Assembly: GCF_024166365.1 (NCBI RefSeq)
Contig: NC_064822.1
Span: 104,714,823-104,778,822, forward strand
Direction: 5' to 3'
Origin: Elephas maximus indicus
Lineage: Eukaryota > Chordata > Mammalia > Proboscidea > Elephantidae
DNA length: 64,000 bases
Below, piece after piece: positions 50,831-63,985 of this stretch. Both the position numbers and the translations under genes were made by a program. Positions within the stretch are counted from its first letter, which is position 1. Each line of letters begins with the position of its first letter. The notes under the pieces were generated by a model that was not told where the DNA came from, did not search any database, and saw only the letters and a program-made list of their open reading frames with translations.

Positions 50831-51169
50831 TTTTTTTTTTTTAATAATTTTTATTGTGCTTTAAGTGAAAGTTTGCAAATCAAGTCAGTCTTTCACATAT
50901 GAACTTATATACACCTTACTACATACTCCCATTTACTCTCCCCCAATGAGTCAGCCTGCTCCCTCCTTCCAGTCTCTCTTTTCCTGACCATTTTGCCAGC
51001 TTCTAACCCTCTCTTACCCTCCCATCTCCCCTCCAGACAGGGAATGCCAACATAGTCTCAAGTGTCCACCTGATGCAAGTAGCTCACTCCTTATCAGCAT
51101 CTCTCTCCAACCCATTGTCCAGTTCAATCCATGTCTGAAGAGTTGGCTTCCGGAATGGTTCCTGTCCTG
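50831..51169 (-). mobile_element. L1 3'UTR stub at the DNAJC22 promoter
   Basis: A T-run at the left is the poly(A) tail of a reverse-oriented, extremely 5'-truncated L1. The body matches the reverse complement of the 3'UTR at 17900–18690 and parallels 57173–57490. Likely target duplication GCCGGTCCCC (50816–50825) and GCCGGCCCCA (51170–51179). It sits directly against the CpG-rich start region of DNAJC22. Confidence 0.88.
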
Positions 51170-51538
51170 GCCGGCCCCACCCTTTTCTAAGCGGCATCGC
51201 CACCTGGTGGCCGTAGTGTCGCGGTGCAGGCGCGCTGGGCAGGGGATAGGGCACTGAGCCCGCTCCCTTGAGCGGGTGGAAGCTGGTTGAGCCTGGAAGA
51301 CCTTAAACCGAGTTTACCCAGAGGGCGGGCGAGGGGAGCCCAGGGCGAGAAGGTGATCCCGAGAGGGCCGGGGAGGGCTTTGGGGAGGAGCCTGGCTTGG
51401 GACGGCCCAGCCTCCGTGACTTTTACCCAGCCGACAAAGTCCATTTGGATGGAAGTGGGAGCGGAATAAAAGGGGCCATTTGGACTCTGGTCAAAGGAAA
51501 TGACTGGCCTGACAGGGCCGGGACATCGGAGCACCCAG
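51170..51538 (+). promoter_or_regulatory. DNAJC22: DNAJC22 promoter and probable non-coding exon 1
   Basis: CpG-rich block ending at a good donor (CACCCAG|GTACGG, exon end 51538). It pairs with the acceptor CATAG|G before 52250, so the ATG exon begins at 52250. A TATA-like GGAATAAAAGGGGCC lies near 51463 but may be fortuitous. Start site unknown. Confidence 0.55.
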
Positions 51539-52355
51539 GTACGGCCGCTCGGCCGCGGACTAGCGGGTATCGGCTGCTGGTCTGTGAGGCCCGCTCTACG
51601 TAGGCACGCTTTGGGGTCTGGTTTGACATGCTGGCGATTGGTCCGGCGGTTTGGGGAGGCTTTCTGAGCCTGCCTTGGAAGGAGGTGGTTGAATTGTGGG
51701 GTGCGACGGTCAAAATGTAGTTTTCCAGAACTGTTTAAGTGGAGGGAATTCAGGCCGACCCCCTCGCCCTCGCCCTTTTCAAGTTGGGCTTGTGGGAGAG
51801 TTTCTTGGTCTTGCAGAGCTGGGGAGCCAGGGGAGGAGTTAAAAGCTGGGTCAGGTGTCTGAGGGCAAGCCATCATCGGAGTTAAGTTGAATGGGGCAGG
51901 GGGCTTTTCAAAATGTGTGGAAACTTTGGAAGGACATCTCATTCGCCTTCTCTCCCCCTCTCTAATAAGTCATCTCCGGAGTCAGTGGTCTCAGGGGAGG
52001 TGTGAAATGTAAACTTAATACTTTTTTTTTTTTTGTCTGCGTGCTGTGCTACTAAAAGCATTTAAAACATTCCCTAGATTTGGAGTTACTGTAAATAACA
52101 GAACTGAGATGCTAGACCAAAGAGTATGAGAGAGCTAGCATTTCAGGAACACGCAGGAAGAGCTAGACTTAACTTTTATTGGAAGGAGAAATACTTACTG
52201 TGTTGCGTCCTGGATATAGACCTATGACTGATTTTTTTTCATCCCATAGGGTCTAAGGATAGCTCTGGGGCCATGATTGTCACGAGGACTCTGAGATTTC
52301 TGCGCTCGGAGCAATGCCAGATGCCACTGGACTTGTTCTGAGATTCTTGCCCTAA

Positions 52356-54304
<1,949 letters not shown>

Positions 54305-54560
54305 GAAGAAACTTTCTCCCCCTAGGATGGACTCTTCCTGGAAGAATGGGGCAGCTTGTCCCAGTCTAGCCTTGTGGGCATCCCAACAGCACTAAAGAAA
54401 CTGCTTGCATTGAAGATGAGACAACCTTAAAGAAGTGAGAAAGTTTTATTTAAGTTTTATTTTCTGACTTCTTGGCTATTGTATTCTTGACTTTTTTTTA
54501 ATTAGAGAGGGAAAGACATCTTATAAAATCAATAAAATATGTGTTAGGGAATATGCCATT
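54305..54560 (+). other. DNAJC22: DNAJC22 3'UTR with poly(A) signal
   Basis: A canonical AATAAA at 54531–54536 lies 227 bases after the stop. Another isoform could extend further. Confidence 0.75.
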
Positions 54561-55246
54561 TTATTCACACCTGGTACATTGATGACACGTGATAGGGGAG
54601 ATTATTTAACAATTATTATTATATTTTATGTGCAAAGCATTGGTTTAGGAGATTGAAGAAAACATATGAAGGTTCTAACATTCAACAAGCTGTCCTGTGA
54701 AAGAGGGGTCTGATCTATTCTATAGGTTACCAAGAGGGTAAGACTGGGATTAATTTTAAAAATTTCAGAGAGATTTGAATTCCATTGATGGAAGAACTTT
54801 TCAGCAGCTGTACTTTTCCAAAGAAGGAATAAGCTGCTGAGGGTTTGGGAGTGGGAGGCAGTCCCCCTGTTGCAGACCCCTCTGCTTGAGGGATTATTGT
54901 GGAGAACCCTCAAACTTAACATGGGTAGTTGGACTAGCTGAGTTCTCAGGTCTTCTCAAAACTTGAGATATGATTATGAACTACACACCCCGCTCCCCAG
55001 GAGCTTACAGTCTGATGGGAGATAATACCACAGGTGCACAGATATCACCTTAGTTTTTAACTAAGTGCCATAAGGGGTATAAATAGAGTACATAGGAGAG
55101 GGATGAATGATATTATCTCATGGGGACTCTGGAAAGATCCATGATTTTATATCTCATCTATCCTTATGGGGTAAGGACTTTGGGAAACCCTAGGGAACCA
55201 ACGGTTTGAAGGTCTCCAGGGGGCCTTATTTAATTTCCGGGTAACT
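54561..55246. other. Gene-free stretch, nothing identified
   Basis: No coding signal; parts around 54980–55130 (CCAGGAGCTTACAGTCTGATGG) resemble L2. Confidence 0.35.
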
Positions 55247-55258
55247 AAGCAGCGTGGA

Positions 55259-55420
55259 GAAGCCCTGGTGGTGTAGTGGTTAAGTGCTACGGCTGCTAAC
55301 CAAAAGGTTGGCAGTTAGAATCAGCCAGGCGCTCCTTGGAAACTCTACGGGGCAGTTCTACTCCCTCCTATAGGGTTGCTATGAGTGGGAGTCGACTCAA
55401 CAGCAGTGGCTTTGGTTTTT
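55259..55420 (+). mobile_element. AfroSINE with 12-bp TSD
   Basis: Sense SINE, GCCCTGGTGGTGTAGTGG ... GTCGACTCAACAGCAGTGG, between AAGCAGCGTGGA (55247–55258) and AAGCAGTGTGGA (55421–55432). Confidence 0.93.
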
Positions 55421-56471
55421 AAGCAGTGTGGAAAAAAGAGTCCAGGACGCCTCGTTTTGTTGGAATTATGTATCCTTACTCCAGTTTTCTTGCTCTTCTT
55501 TTTTTTGTGTGTGTGCATTGAATGAAATTTAGTTTTTTTTTTCCTGTGCATTCATATAAAAAACATAAAATTTTTCTCCAATAAATTTACTTATATACTC
55601 TGATTTTAAGACCAAATTAACTTTCACATCTTTTTAAAGCTGCAAAAAATTGATATACATTTCCTTTGAAAAATATTTACAAATTGTCAAATTATCACAT
55701 GAAATTTTCGTATGTTATTAATTAGTAACTTATTAACATACTATGTAGTACTATATCTGTAAAATGTGAATGTATTAAAAATAGTCTGTAAGAAAAAAGA
55801 GACAAAGGAACGATCAGGGGCTTTACTTGATTTGGAAAATTACTTTATTGTTCTCAAATTTTGTCATGAGTTTTTGTTAGAAAAGTATGGATATAGTTTA
55901 TTTTTATACTCCTGCTCTTGAGCAGTTTCTGTATTTTTTCAACATGAGCAATACCGTAATAAATATCATTGAATATATGTATTGATGCTTTTTGTTTTTT
56001 TGAGGATAGATTCCAATAAGTGATAATGTAGAGTCAAACAGAATGTATGTTTTAAGTTTTGATTGTTATTGTCACTGTTACTTCCTATAAGGTTGTGACA
56101 ATTCATACCTCCACCAGCAGTGCTTCACGTGTGGCTATTTCTTTGTAATTGGCATGAGATGTTACTGCTGCTTAGTTTTTGCCAAGATGATGGGTGAGAA
56201 ATGGTATCTAATTAGTTTGCATTTCCCTGATTCCCGATGAAGTTTAGCATCTGTTATTGATTGAATTGTGTCCCCCCAAAATGTGTGTCAGCTTGGCTAG
56301 GCCATGATTCCCAGTATTCTGTGGTTGTCCACCATTTTGCGATTTGATGTGACTACCCTATGTGTTACAAATTCTAACTTCTATGATGTTAATGAGGCAG
56401 GGTTAGAGGCAGTTATGTTAATGAGGCAGGATTTAATCTGCAGGATTAAGTTGTATCTTGAGTCAGTCTCT

Positions 56472-59400
56472 CTTTTTTTTTTATTGCTCCTTCTTTTCCT
56501 TTAATTACTACTTCATTCTCAAAACAGTTATTGATACAGGTTCACAAATACTAATTACCACAATATTGTAGCTAAAACACCAGAAAATTTGACAAAATAG
56601 CAACTGTAACAACACTGGCAGCAACAAAACAACACTGTGCTTGCAGCTTGTGCAGACAAAACCGTGCGATTGGAAGTGTCATTGTAACTGGGTAATAGTG
56701 ACAGCTCTGACTGGAGCACATTAGAAGGTTCAAAAAGTAAATTAACATAGAGTATTGATACACGTAAGCTGGGCTTACAAAAAATGTTTTTGTTGTTACG
56801 GCAACTATAGGGATATTTTTATGGACAGTCATTTCGGTGTCGGTCGGCCCCTCTGACAGTGTCACCCTGTGGGGCCAGCACCCGTCTTGTGACGCCAATG
56901 GCCAGGTATGAGGGATTCGAGAGTGAAGAAGAGAGACGACTTCCCCACTTTTCAGATCTTCCTTCCAGTGAGGGAGGCAGCTGAGAACAAGCACGGAAAA
57001 ACACGAAAAATACAATTTCATCCAAATAAGTCTGTAGCTTTGTTAATGGTAACATACCAAGGTCTTGGCTTTGACCAGTGTTCACGGTTGGGCAGTGGGT
57101 TAACACATTAGGAGAAACCGGGTGGGGGCATGCAGGAATGCTGGACTACCTTTGCGGCTTTTTTTTTTTTTTTAAACTTTTATTAAGCTTCAAGTGAACG
57201 TTTACAAATCCAATCAGTCTGTCACATTAAGTTTACATACATCTTACTCAGTACTCCCACTTGCTCTCCCCCTATTGAGTCAGCCCTTTCAGTCTCTCCT
57301 TTCGTGACAATTTTGCCAGCTTCCCTCTCTCTCTATCCTCCCATCCCCCCTCCAGACAAGAGTTGCCAACACACTGTCAAGTGTCCACCTGATTTAATTA
57401 GCTCACTCTTCATCAGCATCTCTCTCCCACCCGCTGACCAGTCCCTTTCATGTCTGATGAGTTGTCTTCGGGGATGGTTCCTGTCCTGTGTCAACAGAGG
57501 GTCTGTGGAGCATGGCCGCCGGGATTCCTCTAGTCTCAGTCAGACCATTAAGTATGGTCTTTTTATGAGAATTTGGGGTCTGCATCCCACTGATCTCCTG
57601 TTCCCTCAGGAGTTCTCTGTTGTGCTCCCTGTCAGGGCAGTCATCAGTTGTGGCCGGGCACCAGCTAGTTCTTCTGGTCTCAGGATGATGTAGGTCTCTG
57701 GTTCATGTGGCCCTTTCTGTCTCTTGGGCTCTTAGTTGTCGTGTGACCTTGGTGTTCTTAATTTTCCTTTGCTCCAGGTGGGTTGAGACCAATTGATGCA
57801 TCTTAGATGGCCGCTTGTTAGCCTTTAAGACCCCAGACGCCACATTTCAAAGTGGGATGCAGAATGTTTTCATAACAGAATTATTTTGCCAATTGACTTA
57901 GAAGTCCCCTCAAACCATGTTCCCCAGACCCCCACCCCTGCTCCGCTGACCTTTGAAGCACTCATTTTATCCCGTAAACTTCTTTGTTTTTGGTCCAGTC
58001 CAACTGAGCTGACCTTCCATGTATTGAGGGTTGTCTTTCCCTTCACCCAAAGCAGTTCTTATCTACTGATTAATCAATAAAAAACCCGCTCCCTCCCTCC
58101 CTCCCTCCCCCCTTCGTAACCACAAAAGTATGTGTTCTTCTCAGTTTTTACTATTTCTCAAGATCTTATAATAGTGGTCTTATTCAATATTTGTCCTTTT
58201 GCCTCTCACTAATTTCGCTCAGCATAATGCCTTCCAGGTTCCTCCATGTTATGAAATGTTTCACCGATTCGTCACTGTTCTTTATCGATGCGTAGTATTC
58301 CATTGTGTGAATATACCACAATTTATTTACCCATTCATCTGTTGACGGACACCTTGGTTGCTTCCAGCTTTTTGCTATTGTAAACAGAGCTGCAATAAAC
58401 ATGGGTGTGCATATATCTGTTTGTGTGAAGGCTTTTGTATCTCTAGGGTATATTCCGAGGAGTGGGATTTCTGGGTTGTATGGTAGGTCTATTTCTAACT
58501 GTTTAAGATAACGCCAGATAGATTTCCAAAGTGGTTGTACCATTTTACATTCCTACCAGCAGTGTATAAGAGTTCCAATCTCTCCGCAGCCTCTCCAACA
58601 TTTATTATTTTGTGTTTTTTGGATTAATGCCAGCCGTGTTGGTGTGAGATGGAATCTCATCGTAGTTTTGATTTGCATTTCTCTAATGGCTAATGATCGA
58701 GAGCATTTTCTCATGTATCTGTTGGCTGCCTGAATATCTTCTTTAGTGAAATGTGTGTTCATATCCTTTGCCCACTTCTTGATTGGGTTGTTTGTCTTTT
58801 TATGGTTGAGTTTTGACAGAATCATGTAGATTTTAGAGATCAGGCGCTGGTCTGAGATGTCATAGCTGAAAATTCTTTCCCAATCTGTAGGTGGTCTTTT
58901 TACTCTTTTGGTGAAGTCTTTAGACGAGCATAGGTGTTTGATTTTTAGGAGCTCCCAGTTATCTGGTTTCTCTTCATCATTTTTGGTAATGTTTTGTATT
59001 CTGTTTATGCCTTGTATTAGGGCTCCTAACGTTGTCCCTATTTTTTCTTCCATGATCTTTATCGTTTCAGTCTTTATGTTTAGGTCTTTGATCCACTGGG
59101 AGTTAGTTTTTGTGCATGGTGTGAGGTATGGGTCCTGTTTCATTTTTTTGCAAATGGATATCCAGTTATGCCAGCACCATTTGTTAAAAAGACTATCTTT
59201 TCCCCAATTTACTGACACTGGGCCTTTGTCAAATATCAGCTGCTCATATGCGGATGGATTTATATCTGGGTTCTCAATTCTGTTCCATTGGTCTATGTGC
59301 CTGTTGTTGTACCAGTACCAGGCTGTTTTGACTACTGTGGCTGTATAATAGCTTCTGAAATCAGGTAGAGTGAGGCCTCCCACTTTCTTCTTCTTTTTCA

Positions 59401-59473
59401 GTAATGCTTTGCTTATCCGAGGCTTCTTTCCCTTCCATATGAAACTGGTGATTTGTTTCTCTATCCCCTTAAA
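56472..59473 (-). mobile_element. Young 5'-truncated L1 with 3' transduced flank
   Basis: In L1 sense (minus) the order is: truncated ORF2 from 59473; 3'UTR 58180–57173; first A-tail (T-run at about 57158–57172); about 675 bases of non-L1 sequence; second A-tail (T-run at about 56473–56482). The 12-base direct repeat GAGTCAGTCTCT at 56460–56471 and 59474–59485 flanks the whole block. The ORF2 C-terminus is nearly intact over about 400 residues. One TAG at 58553–58555 stands where the family has Trp (after GTLIHCW), and translation then continues in the same frame to ISERQKDKY. Recognisable text includes GLTLPDFRSYYTATVVKTAW and MFIAALFTIAKSWKQPRCPS. Confidence 0.88.
56483..57157 (-). other. 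Putative L1 3'-transduced segment
   Basis: Non-L1 sequence between two poly(A) tracts of one L1 insertion. It should be a copy of DNA that lay just downstream of the source L1. On the minus strand an ATTAAA (plus strand TTTAAT near 56498) lies about 16 bases before the second A-tail and could be the poly(A) signal used. A 149-codon minus-strand frame (56572–57021) spans most of it, but I recognise no family. It may itself be a repeat. Confidence 0.65.
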
Positions 59474-60018
59474 GAGTCAGTCTCTTTTGAGATATAAAAA
59501 AGAGAATCCAGCAGAGATGAGAAGGACTTCATGCCACCAGGAAAGAATTGCCAGGAGTGGCACATGTCCTTTGGATCTGGGGTCCCTGAAAATCTCCTAG
59601 ACTAGGGGACACTTGATGACAAGGACCTTCCTCCAGAGCTGACACAGAAAGAAAGCCTTCCCCTGGAGCTGGCATCCCGAATTCAGACTTCCAGGCACCT
59701 GCACGGTGAGAGAATAAGCTTCTGTTTGTTAAAGCCGTCTGCTTGTGGTGTTTCTGCTCCAGCAGCACTAGGTGACTGAGACAGCATCTTTTCAAATATT
59801 TATGGGACATTTACACTTCAGCTTCAGTGGACGCCTGATCATATTCTCTGCTTTCCTTTTTTTAATTGTGCTGCTGCTTGTCTCTTTCAAATCTCTTTTG
59901 TTGGTATCCTTGCTTCTTAGGAATCTTAACTCTTTGTCATACGTGTGATAGATATTTTTTTCCCCGTCTGTGGCTTGCCTTTTGATTTTGAGAATGAATT
60001 TTAATGTCAGAAGGATCA

Positions 60019-60345
60019 AGATTTCAGTCCGGTTCCATGATTTTCTAGCTGTGCATTTTTTGGTTTCTTTAACCTCTTGGAGCCTTCCCATAAAAAGACA
60101 TTTCCATCAAGTGAATTCTGACACACGCAACCGTACAGGACAGAGTAGAGCTTCCCCACAAGCTTCCTAAGGCTGTAATCTTTATGGAAGCAGACTACTA
60201 CATATTTCTCCCACAGAGCAGCTAGTGGGTTCAAACTGCCAACCTCTGGGTTAGCAGCCGAGCACTTAACCACTGTGCCACCAGGGCTCCTTCTCAGAGT
60301 CTTAGTTTCCTCCAAAACAGGTAATAATGTTATCTTCTTTTAAAG
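60019..60345 (+). mobile_element. MIR SINE split by an AfroSINE
   Basis: GATTTTCTAGCTGTGCATTT, TTTAACCTCTTGGAGCC and, after the SINE, AGTCTTAGTTTCCTCC are MIR segments in order. Confidence 0.6.
60094..60292 (-). mobile_element. AfroSINE, long subfamily
   Basis: Reverse orientation: CATTTCCATCAAGTGAATTC, the GTAATCTTTATGGAAGCAG block, and head TTAACCACTGTGCCACCAGG. Inside a MIR. Confidence 0.88.
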
Positions 60346-60802
60346 GGTTGCTGGTGACTTTGGGTGAGCTACTTTATCACTCTGGACCTCAGTTTCTTCC
60401 TTGTGAGGGAACTGGACTTAGATGACCTCTAAGATTGGTTTCAACACTGATTTCTGTGGTGGACAATTCTGCTTGTGTTAAATGGTTTGGTTTGCCATTT
60501 TCTGTCTGCCCTTCGGTAGATATTGTCTTAGGAAGAAAATACATATAAAATTACTTGAAGAATAGTATAATGACCACCACCTCCCCCCTAAAAAAAAAAA
60601 CACGTGCATCCATTGTCCCTGTTTTCATTTACTCATGTTCTCTTCTAGTTGTCATCCATAAATGCACATCACTTGTACATGGTTGAGTCATATCAAGGAT
60701 ACAATTTTGTACTGCTTTTTCCTTCACTGAATTTTAAGCATTTTTACACATTACTATAAAGACTTCATCATATACATATGTATGCGTCTATGTATTTATA
60801 TG
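60346..60802. other. Old repeat debris, nothing coding
   Basis: 60350–60450 (TTGGGTGAGCTACTTTATCAC, GGACCTCAGTTTCTTCC) looks like a second MIR. The remainder is AT-rich and unassigned. Confidence 0.4.
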
Positions 60803-60984
60803 TTAACATGCTCGGCTGCTAACCAAAAGGTTGGAAGTTTGAGTTCACTCAAAGGCACCTGGGAAGAAAGGCCTAGTGATCTACTTCTAAAAAACCAGCC
60901 ACTGAAAACCTTAGGGAGCACAGTTCTACTCTGACACACATGGTGTTGCTGTGAGTCAGAGTCAATTTGACGGCAACTGGTCCT
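60803..60984 (+). mobile_element. AfroSINE variant sharing a block with RTE
   Basis: Sense orientation, head truncated (GCTCGGCTGCTAACC). Its middle differs from most copies: 60862–60912 matches the RTE 5'UTR at 8979–9031. The 3' end is GAGTCAGAGTCAATTTGACGG. Confidence 0.85.
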
Positions 60985-60996
60985 GGTAATATACAT

Positions 60997-61181
60997 CCCA
61001 AGTCAAAAAAAAAAAAAAAAAAAACCCAAGCCTGTTGCCATTGAGTTGATTCTGACTCATAGCAACCCCCTAGGACAGAGTGGAACTGCCCCATAGGGTT
61101 TCCAAGGAGGTGCTGGTGGATTTGAACTGCTGACCTTTTGGTTAGCAGCTGAGTTCTTAACCACTGCACCACCAGGGCTCC
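60997..61181 (-). mobile_element. AfroSINE with perfect 12-bp TSD
   Basis: Reverse orientation with an A-run at its left. The exact direct repeat GGTAATATACAT at 60985–60996 and 61182–61193 shows it landed at the 3' edge of the previous SINE. Confidence 0.94.
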
Positions 61182-61194
61182 GGTAATATACATA

Positions 61195-61740
61195 TATATT
61201 TAAATTGAGATGTAATTCACATACCATAAAATTCATCCTTTTAAAGTGTACAATTCAGTGGCTTTTAGTATATCCACAAGGTTGTGCAACCATCACCATC
61301 TAATTCCGGAATATTTTCACCACCCGGAAGAGAACCCCATACCCATTAGCAGTTTCCTCTACACTCCCAGCCCCTGACAACTGCTCATCTACTTTCTGTC
61401 TCTAAAGATTTGCCTATTTTGGACATTTTATATAAATGGAATCAGATGATACGTGGCCTTTTGTGTCTGGCTCCTTTCACCTACCATGTTTTCAAGGTTT
61501 ATCCATGTTGTAGCATGTATCATTGTTATATTTTAAAGCTATATAATATTTCCCTTTTGGGAGACATTTAAGCTACTAATGTATATTTTTGTTGTTAGAA
61601 AGAATGCACTGGTATCTTCGTGCCTCTAATTCATCTTTTCTCTTGAGTTATTTCTTTAGAATAAATCCCCATGGGTGGGATTACTGGGTCAAAGGGTATG
61701 AACATTTTTATTGCTCTTGTCAATACTGCTCTTACTTTGT
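61195..61740 (-). mobile_element. L1M-type relic
   Basis: GAGATGTAATTCACATACC, AAAGTGTACAATTCAGTGGC, GTTGTGCAACCATCACC and TTTGCCTATTTTGGACATTTT are typical of a reverse-oriented old L1 3' region. Confidence 0.6.
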
Positions 61741-62330
61741 GATGCCCAGAACCAAATGCAATTCTCAGATGTGTTCAGACAGAACGGGGTACTGTGGGGC
61801 TATTAAGTTCTCAAGGTCTGGACAATATATCATCAAGCAGCCTAAGAATTTATTAGCTTTTTTTGGTTGCCATGCAAGTATGACTCATTGAGTTTATAGC
61901 CAACCAAGACCCTTAGCTCTTTTCTTAGGCAACCAAGACCCTTGGATCTTTTCTTAGGTGTCTTAGAGCTATGTTTGCATCTAATTCTAGGACTCAGGAG
62001 GCTTTTGAGACCTCTTTGGTTTGAATTTAGTGTTCCTTTGTTTTCTTTTTTCTCTAACAGTGGGAGGGTTCTAACAAGCTGACGGTAAGTATGGGCTTAT
62101 TGCAATCCTAGCTAAGACCTGAAGATGGCGCCATAGGCTGTCACAAGGGTAAAATATGTCCCTTCACTTTTTTTAGGATCTGGTATTATCACCTCTTTAG
62201 CAAGTGCATTGCCAGAGTTACAGTCCTCCCCTTTTGTTGAGAAGGAGAGGGTAACTGCGGAGCTGAATTTGGGGTTTTATTCTGTGCAAGCTCCAATTAA
62301 AATTATGTTTTCCAGTAATTATTTGATCTC
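61741..62330. other. Unassigned stretch with a 29-bp tandem duplication
   Basis: Two near-identical units at about 61901–61929 and 61930–61958 (core CAACCAAGACCCTT then TCTTTTCTTAGG). The surroundings (ACGGGGTACTGTGGGGC) resemble an old LINE relic that I cannot name. Confidence 0.45.
62061..62084 (+). other. Candidate 24-bp microexon-like segment
   Basis: A pyrimidine tract plus AACAG acceptor ending at 62060 and a consensus donor GTAAGT starting at 62085 bracket 24 bases. It could be an untranslated exon of a downstream gene such as SPATS2, or chance. No support beyond the splice-site pattern. Confidence 0.12.
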
Positions 62331-62334
62331 CTAG

Positions 62335-62465
62335 GGGATGTTGGTGGTGCAGTGGTTAAGCATCAGGCTGCTCCTTAGAAACCCTGTGAGGCAGTTCTAC
62401 TCCGTCCTATAACGTTGCTATGGTTTGAAATTGACTTGAGGACAACGGATTCGGTGTTTTGGTTT
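62335..62465 (+). mobile_element. AfroSINE with internal deletion
   Basis: TTGGTGGTGCAGTGGTTAAGC head, then directly CTCCTTAGAAACCCTGTGAGG and CTATAACGTTGCTATGG; the B-box region is missing. Confidence 0.83.
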
Positions 62466-63820
62466 AGGGGACTGTGGGGCAGTCAGCTTCATGTTACCGC
62501 TTTGTTTAAACACATATCTCATGCGCTGCTTTGACTTTTGAAGTTCATGCCCTGAAATGAAGCTGATTTTTTGTTTCTTTTCATGTCCCTGCCATCTCTT
62601 AGTCACTTTAGGAAACTTGTTCAACTAACTGGGCATTGTTTTTTGATAAAGCGGATTTTGAACGAAACAAAACAAAAAAATAGAAAATTTATGTAAGGTC
62701 CCAGATGAATCAGATTTGATTTCCATAATTTGTTTCTTTATTTTCCTTATTTTCTTCCCAATTCTCTTTCTCCCCACTTCTTACCTACCCTTTCCATTGT
62801 CCATCTAACTATTTGCATATTATTATAACTTTAGGTAAAGACTTTGGACTTCTGGGTTTAAATCTCACTGACAAGTTTCAACAAAATGAAACACTGCCCT
62901 GTGTGGGAAAGTTGGAAGGAAGTCATTTTAACCCATTCTGTGCCAGACATCAGTCCTGTTTCTGGGCTGAGAAATGTTGTGGTGAACAGCCTCCACCGGG
63001 AAGTGACTAAGTTAGCTGGTGAGCCAGGACTCTGCACCTGAAAGGGGCATTTTCGCTAGGATCAGTAGGTCAGGCTCTTCTAAGGTGAATTAGTACCAGG
63101 AAAGGCATAGGAAGGTGTTAGAGAGAACATACATGCCTTCTATTAAGATGTTTCCCAATCACAGATCTGAGGGCCAGTGAAGCTCATGCTGCTCCCCCAC
63201 CCCACCCCTTCCTCCATACCATGCCCACCAGTCTGGGCTCAACTTCTCTTGCCTCTGTCTCCCTTTCCCTCCTAGAGTCCACTGAAGAAAGTTAAATTCA
63301 CTGTTTTTCTGTATAATTTGGGTCGGAAAGCAAATAACTGCTCAGTCGGGGCAAGTAATGCCCAGATTGTTTTATATTCAGTGAGCAAGAACTCACTATC
63401 TCTGAGCAGTGGACTTTTTTTGCACAGGTGAGGGAACTGAACATTTTAGACCCATTTCTCTTCAAGCTCTAATTCTCCCTGTCAATGTGATTCTTGCTCT
63501 GATGTTCCTGCCTTTACTGATGTCACTATTATTTCTTATAATTCTTTTTCCTCTCTGCTAATCCAAATCTTTTCACTTCTTCCACAACCCACTTTAAGGT
63601 TTATCCCTAAACAGTGCCTTCACGGATTAATTCCATGTCCAGTAAATTTACCCCCTTGAATTCCTTCAACATTCTTGTCTAGTTTGTACCATTCATTCTA
63701 GCAAACATTTTCTTATATGTTGTCATATAATTGTACTCTGTCTCATGTTTGCAAATCTCGTCTCCTTAATTATACCAATGTTCCTTGAGGGCAGGGACTG
63801 TGTCTTCTCCTAATGCAAAT
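62466..63820. other. Gene-free stretch to near the right edge
   Basis: No exon supported. 63778–63835 (CTTGAGGGCAGGGACTGTGTC) looks like a MIR/L2 fragment. No SPATS2 coding sequence seen. Confidence 0.4.
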
Positions 63821-63824
63821 AGCA

Positions 63825-63985
63825 GTGCATTTACTAAATGTGTGACCTTGGGTAAATTATTTAATAAATTTGAGCTTCAGTTTCTTCTTTTGTAACATGG
63901 GAATAATGATGCCTGCATCACAGGAACGCTGAGATGATCAAATGTGACAATGTGTTGAGAGCACATTATAAACCATAAAACATTT
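63825..63985 (+). mobile_element. MIR SINE
   Basis: ATGTGTGACCTTGGGTAAATT, TTGAGCTTCAGTTTCTTC and GGGAATAATGATGCCTGC are the MIR order in sense orientation. Confidence 0.75.

Larger units (their letters stand above)
56252..59783 (+). mobile_element. Solo LTR (MaLR-like) split by an L1
   Basis: Begins TGTTATTGATTGAATTGTG and ends GGTGACTGAGACA. Exact 5-base duplication GCATC at 56247–56251 and 59784–59788. The left part runs to 56471 and the right part resumes at 59474 (GAGTCAGTCTCTTTTGAG). Without the insert it is about 530 bases, the size of its relatives at 11505, 19873 and 24619. Confidence 0.9.
55480..60018 (-). mobile_element. Old L1M relic, split by an LTR that holds an L1
   Basis: Left part 55480–56251 (ATAAATATCATTGAATATATG, CCTCCACCAGCAGTGCTTC, GCATTTCCCTGATTCCCG) and right part 59784–60018 (AATCTTAACTCTTTGTCATAC, TTGCCTTTTGATTTTGAG) are consecutive pieces of a reverse-oriented L1M. 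The LTR at 56252–59783 separates them. Confidence 0.65.

Noticed and set aside
51187-51942. 251-codon minus-strand frame opposite DNAJC22 exon 1
   Set aside because: CpG-rich promoter sequence; no recognisable domain and no splice or poly(A) context. It remains possible as a divergent transcript, but there is no evidence.
58184-59383. Long minus-strand frames resembling a protein-coding gene
   Set aside because: These are the L1 ORF2 C-terminus of a truncated insertion.
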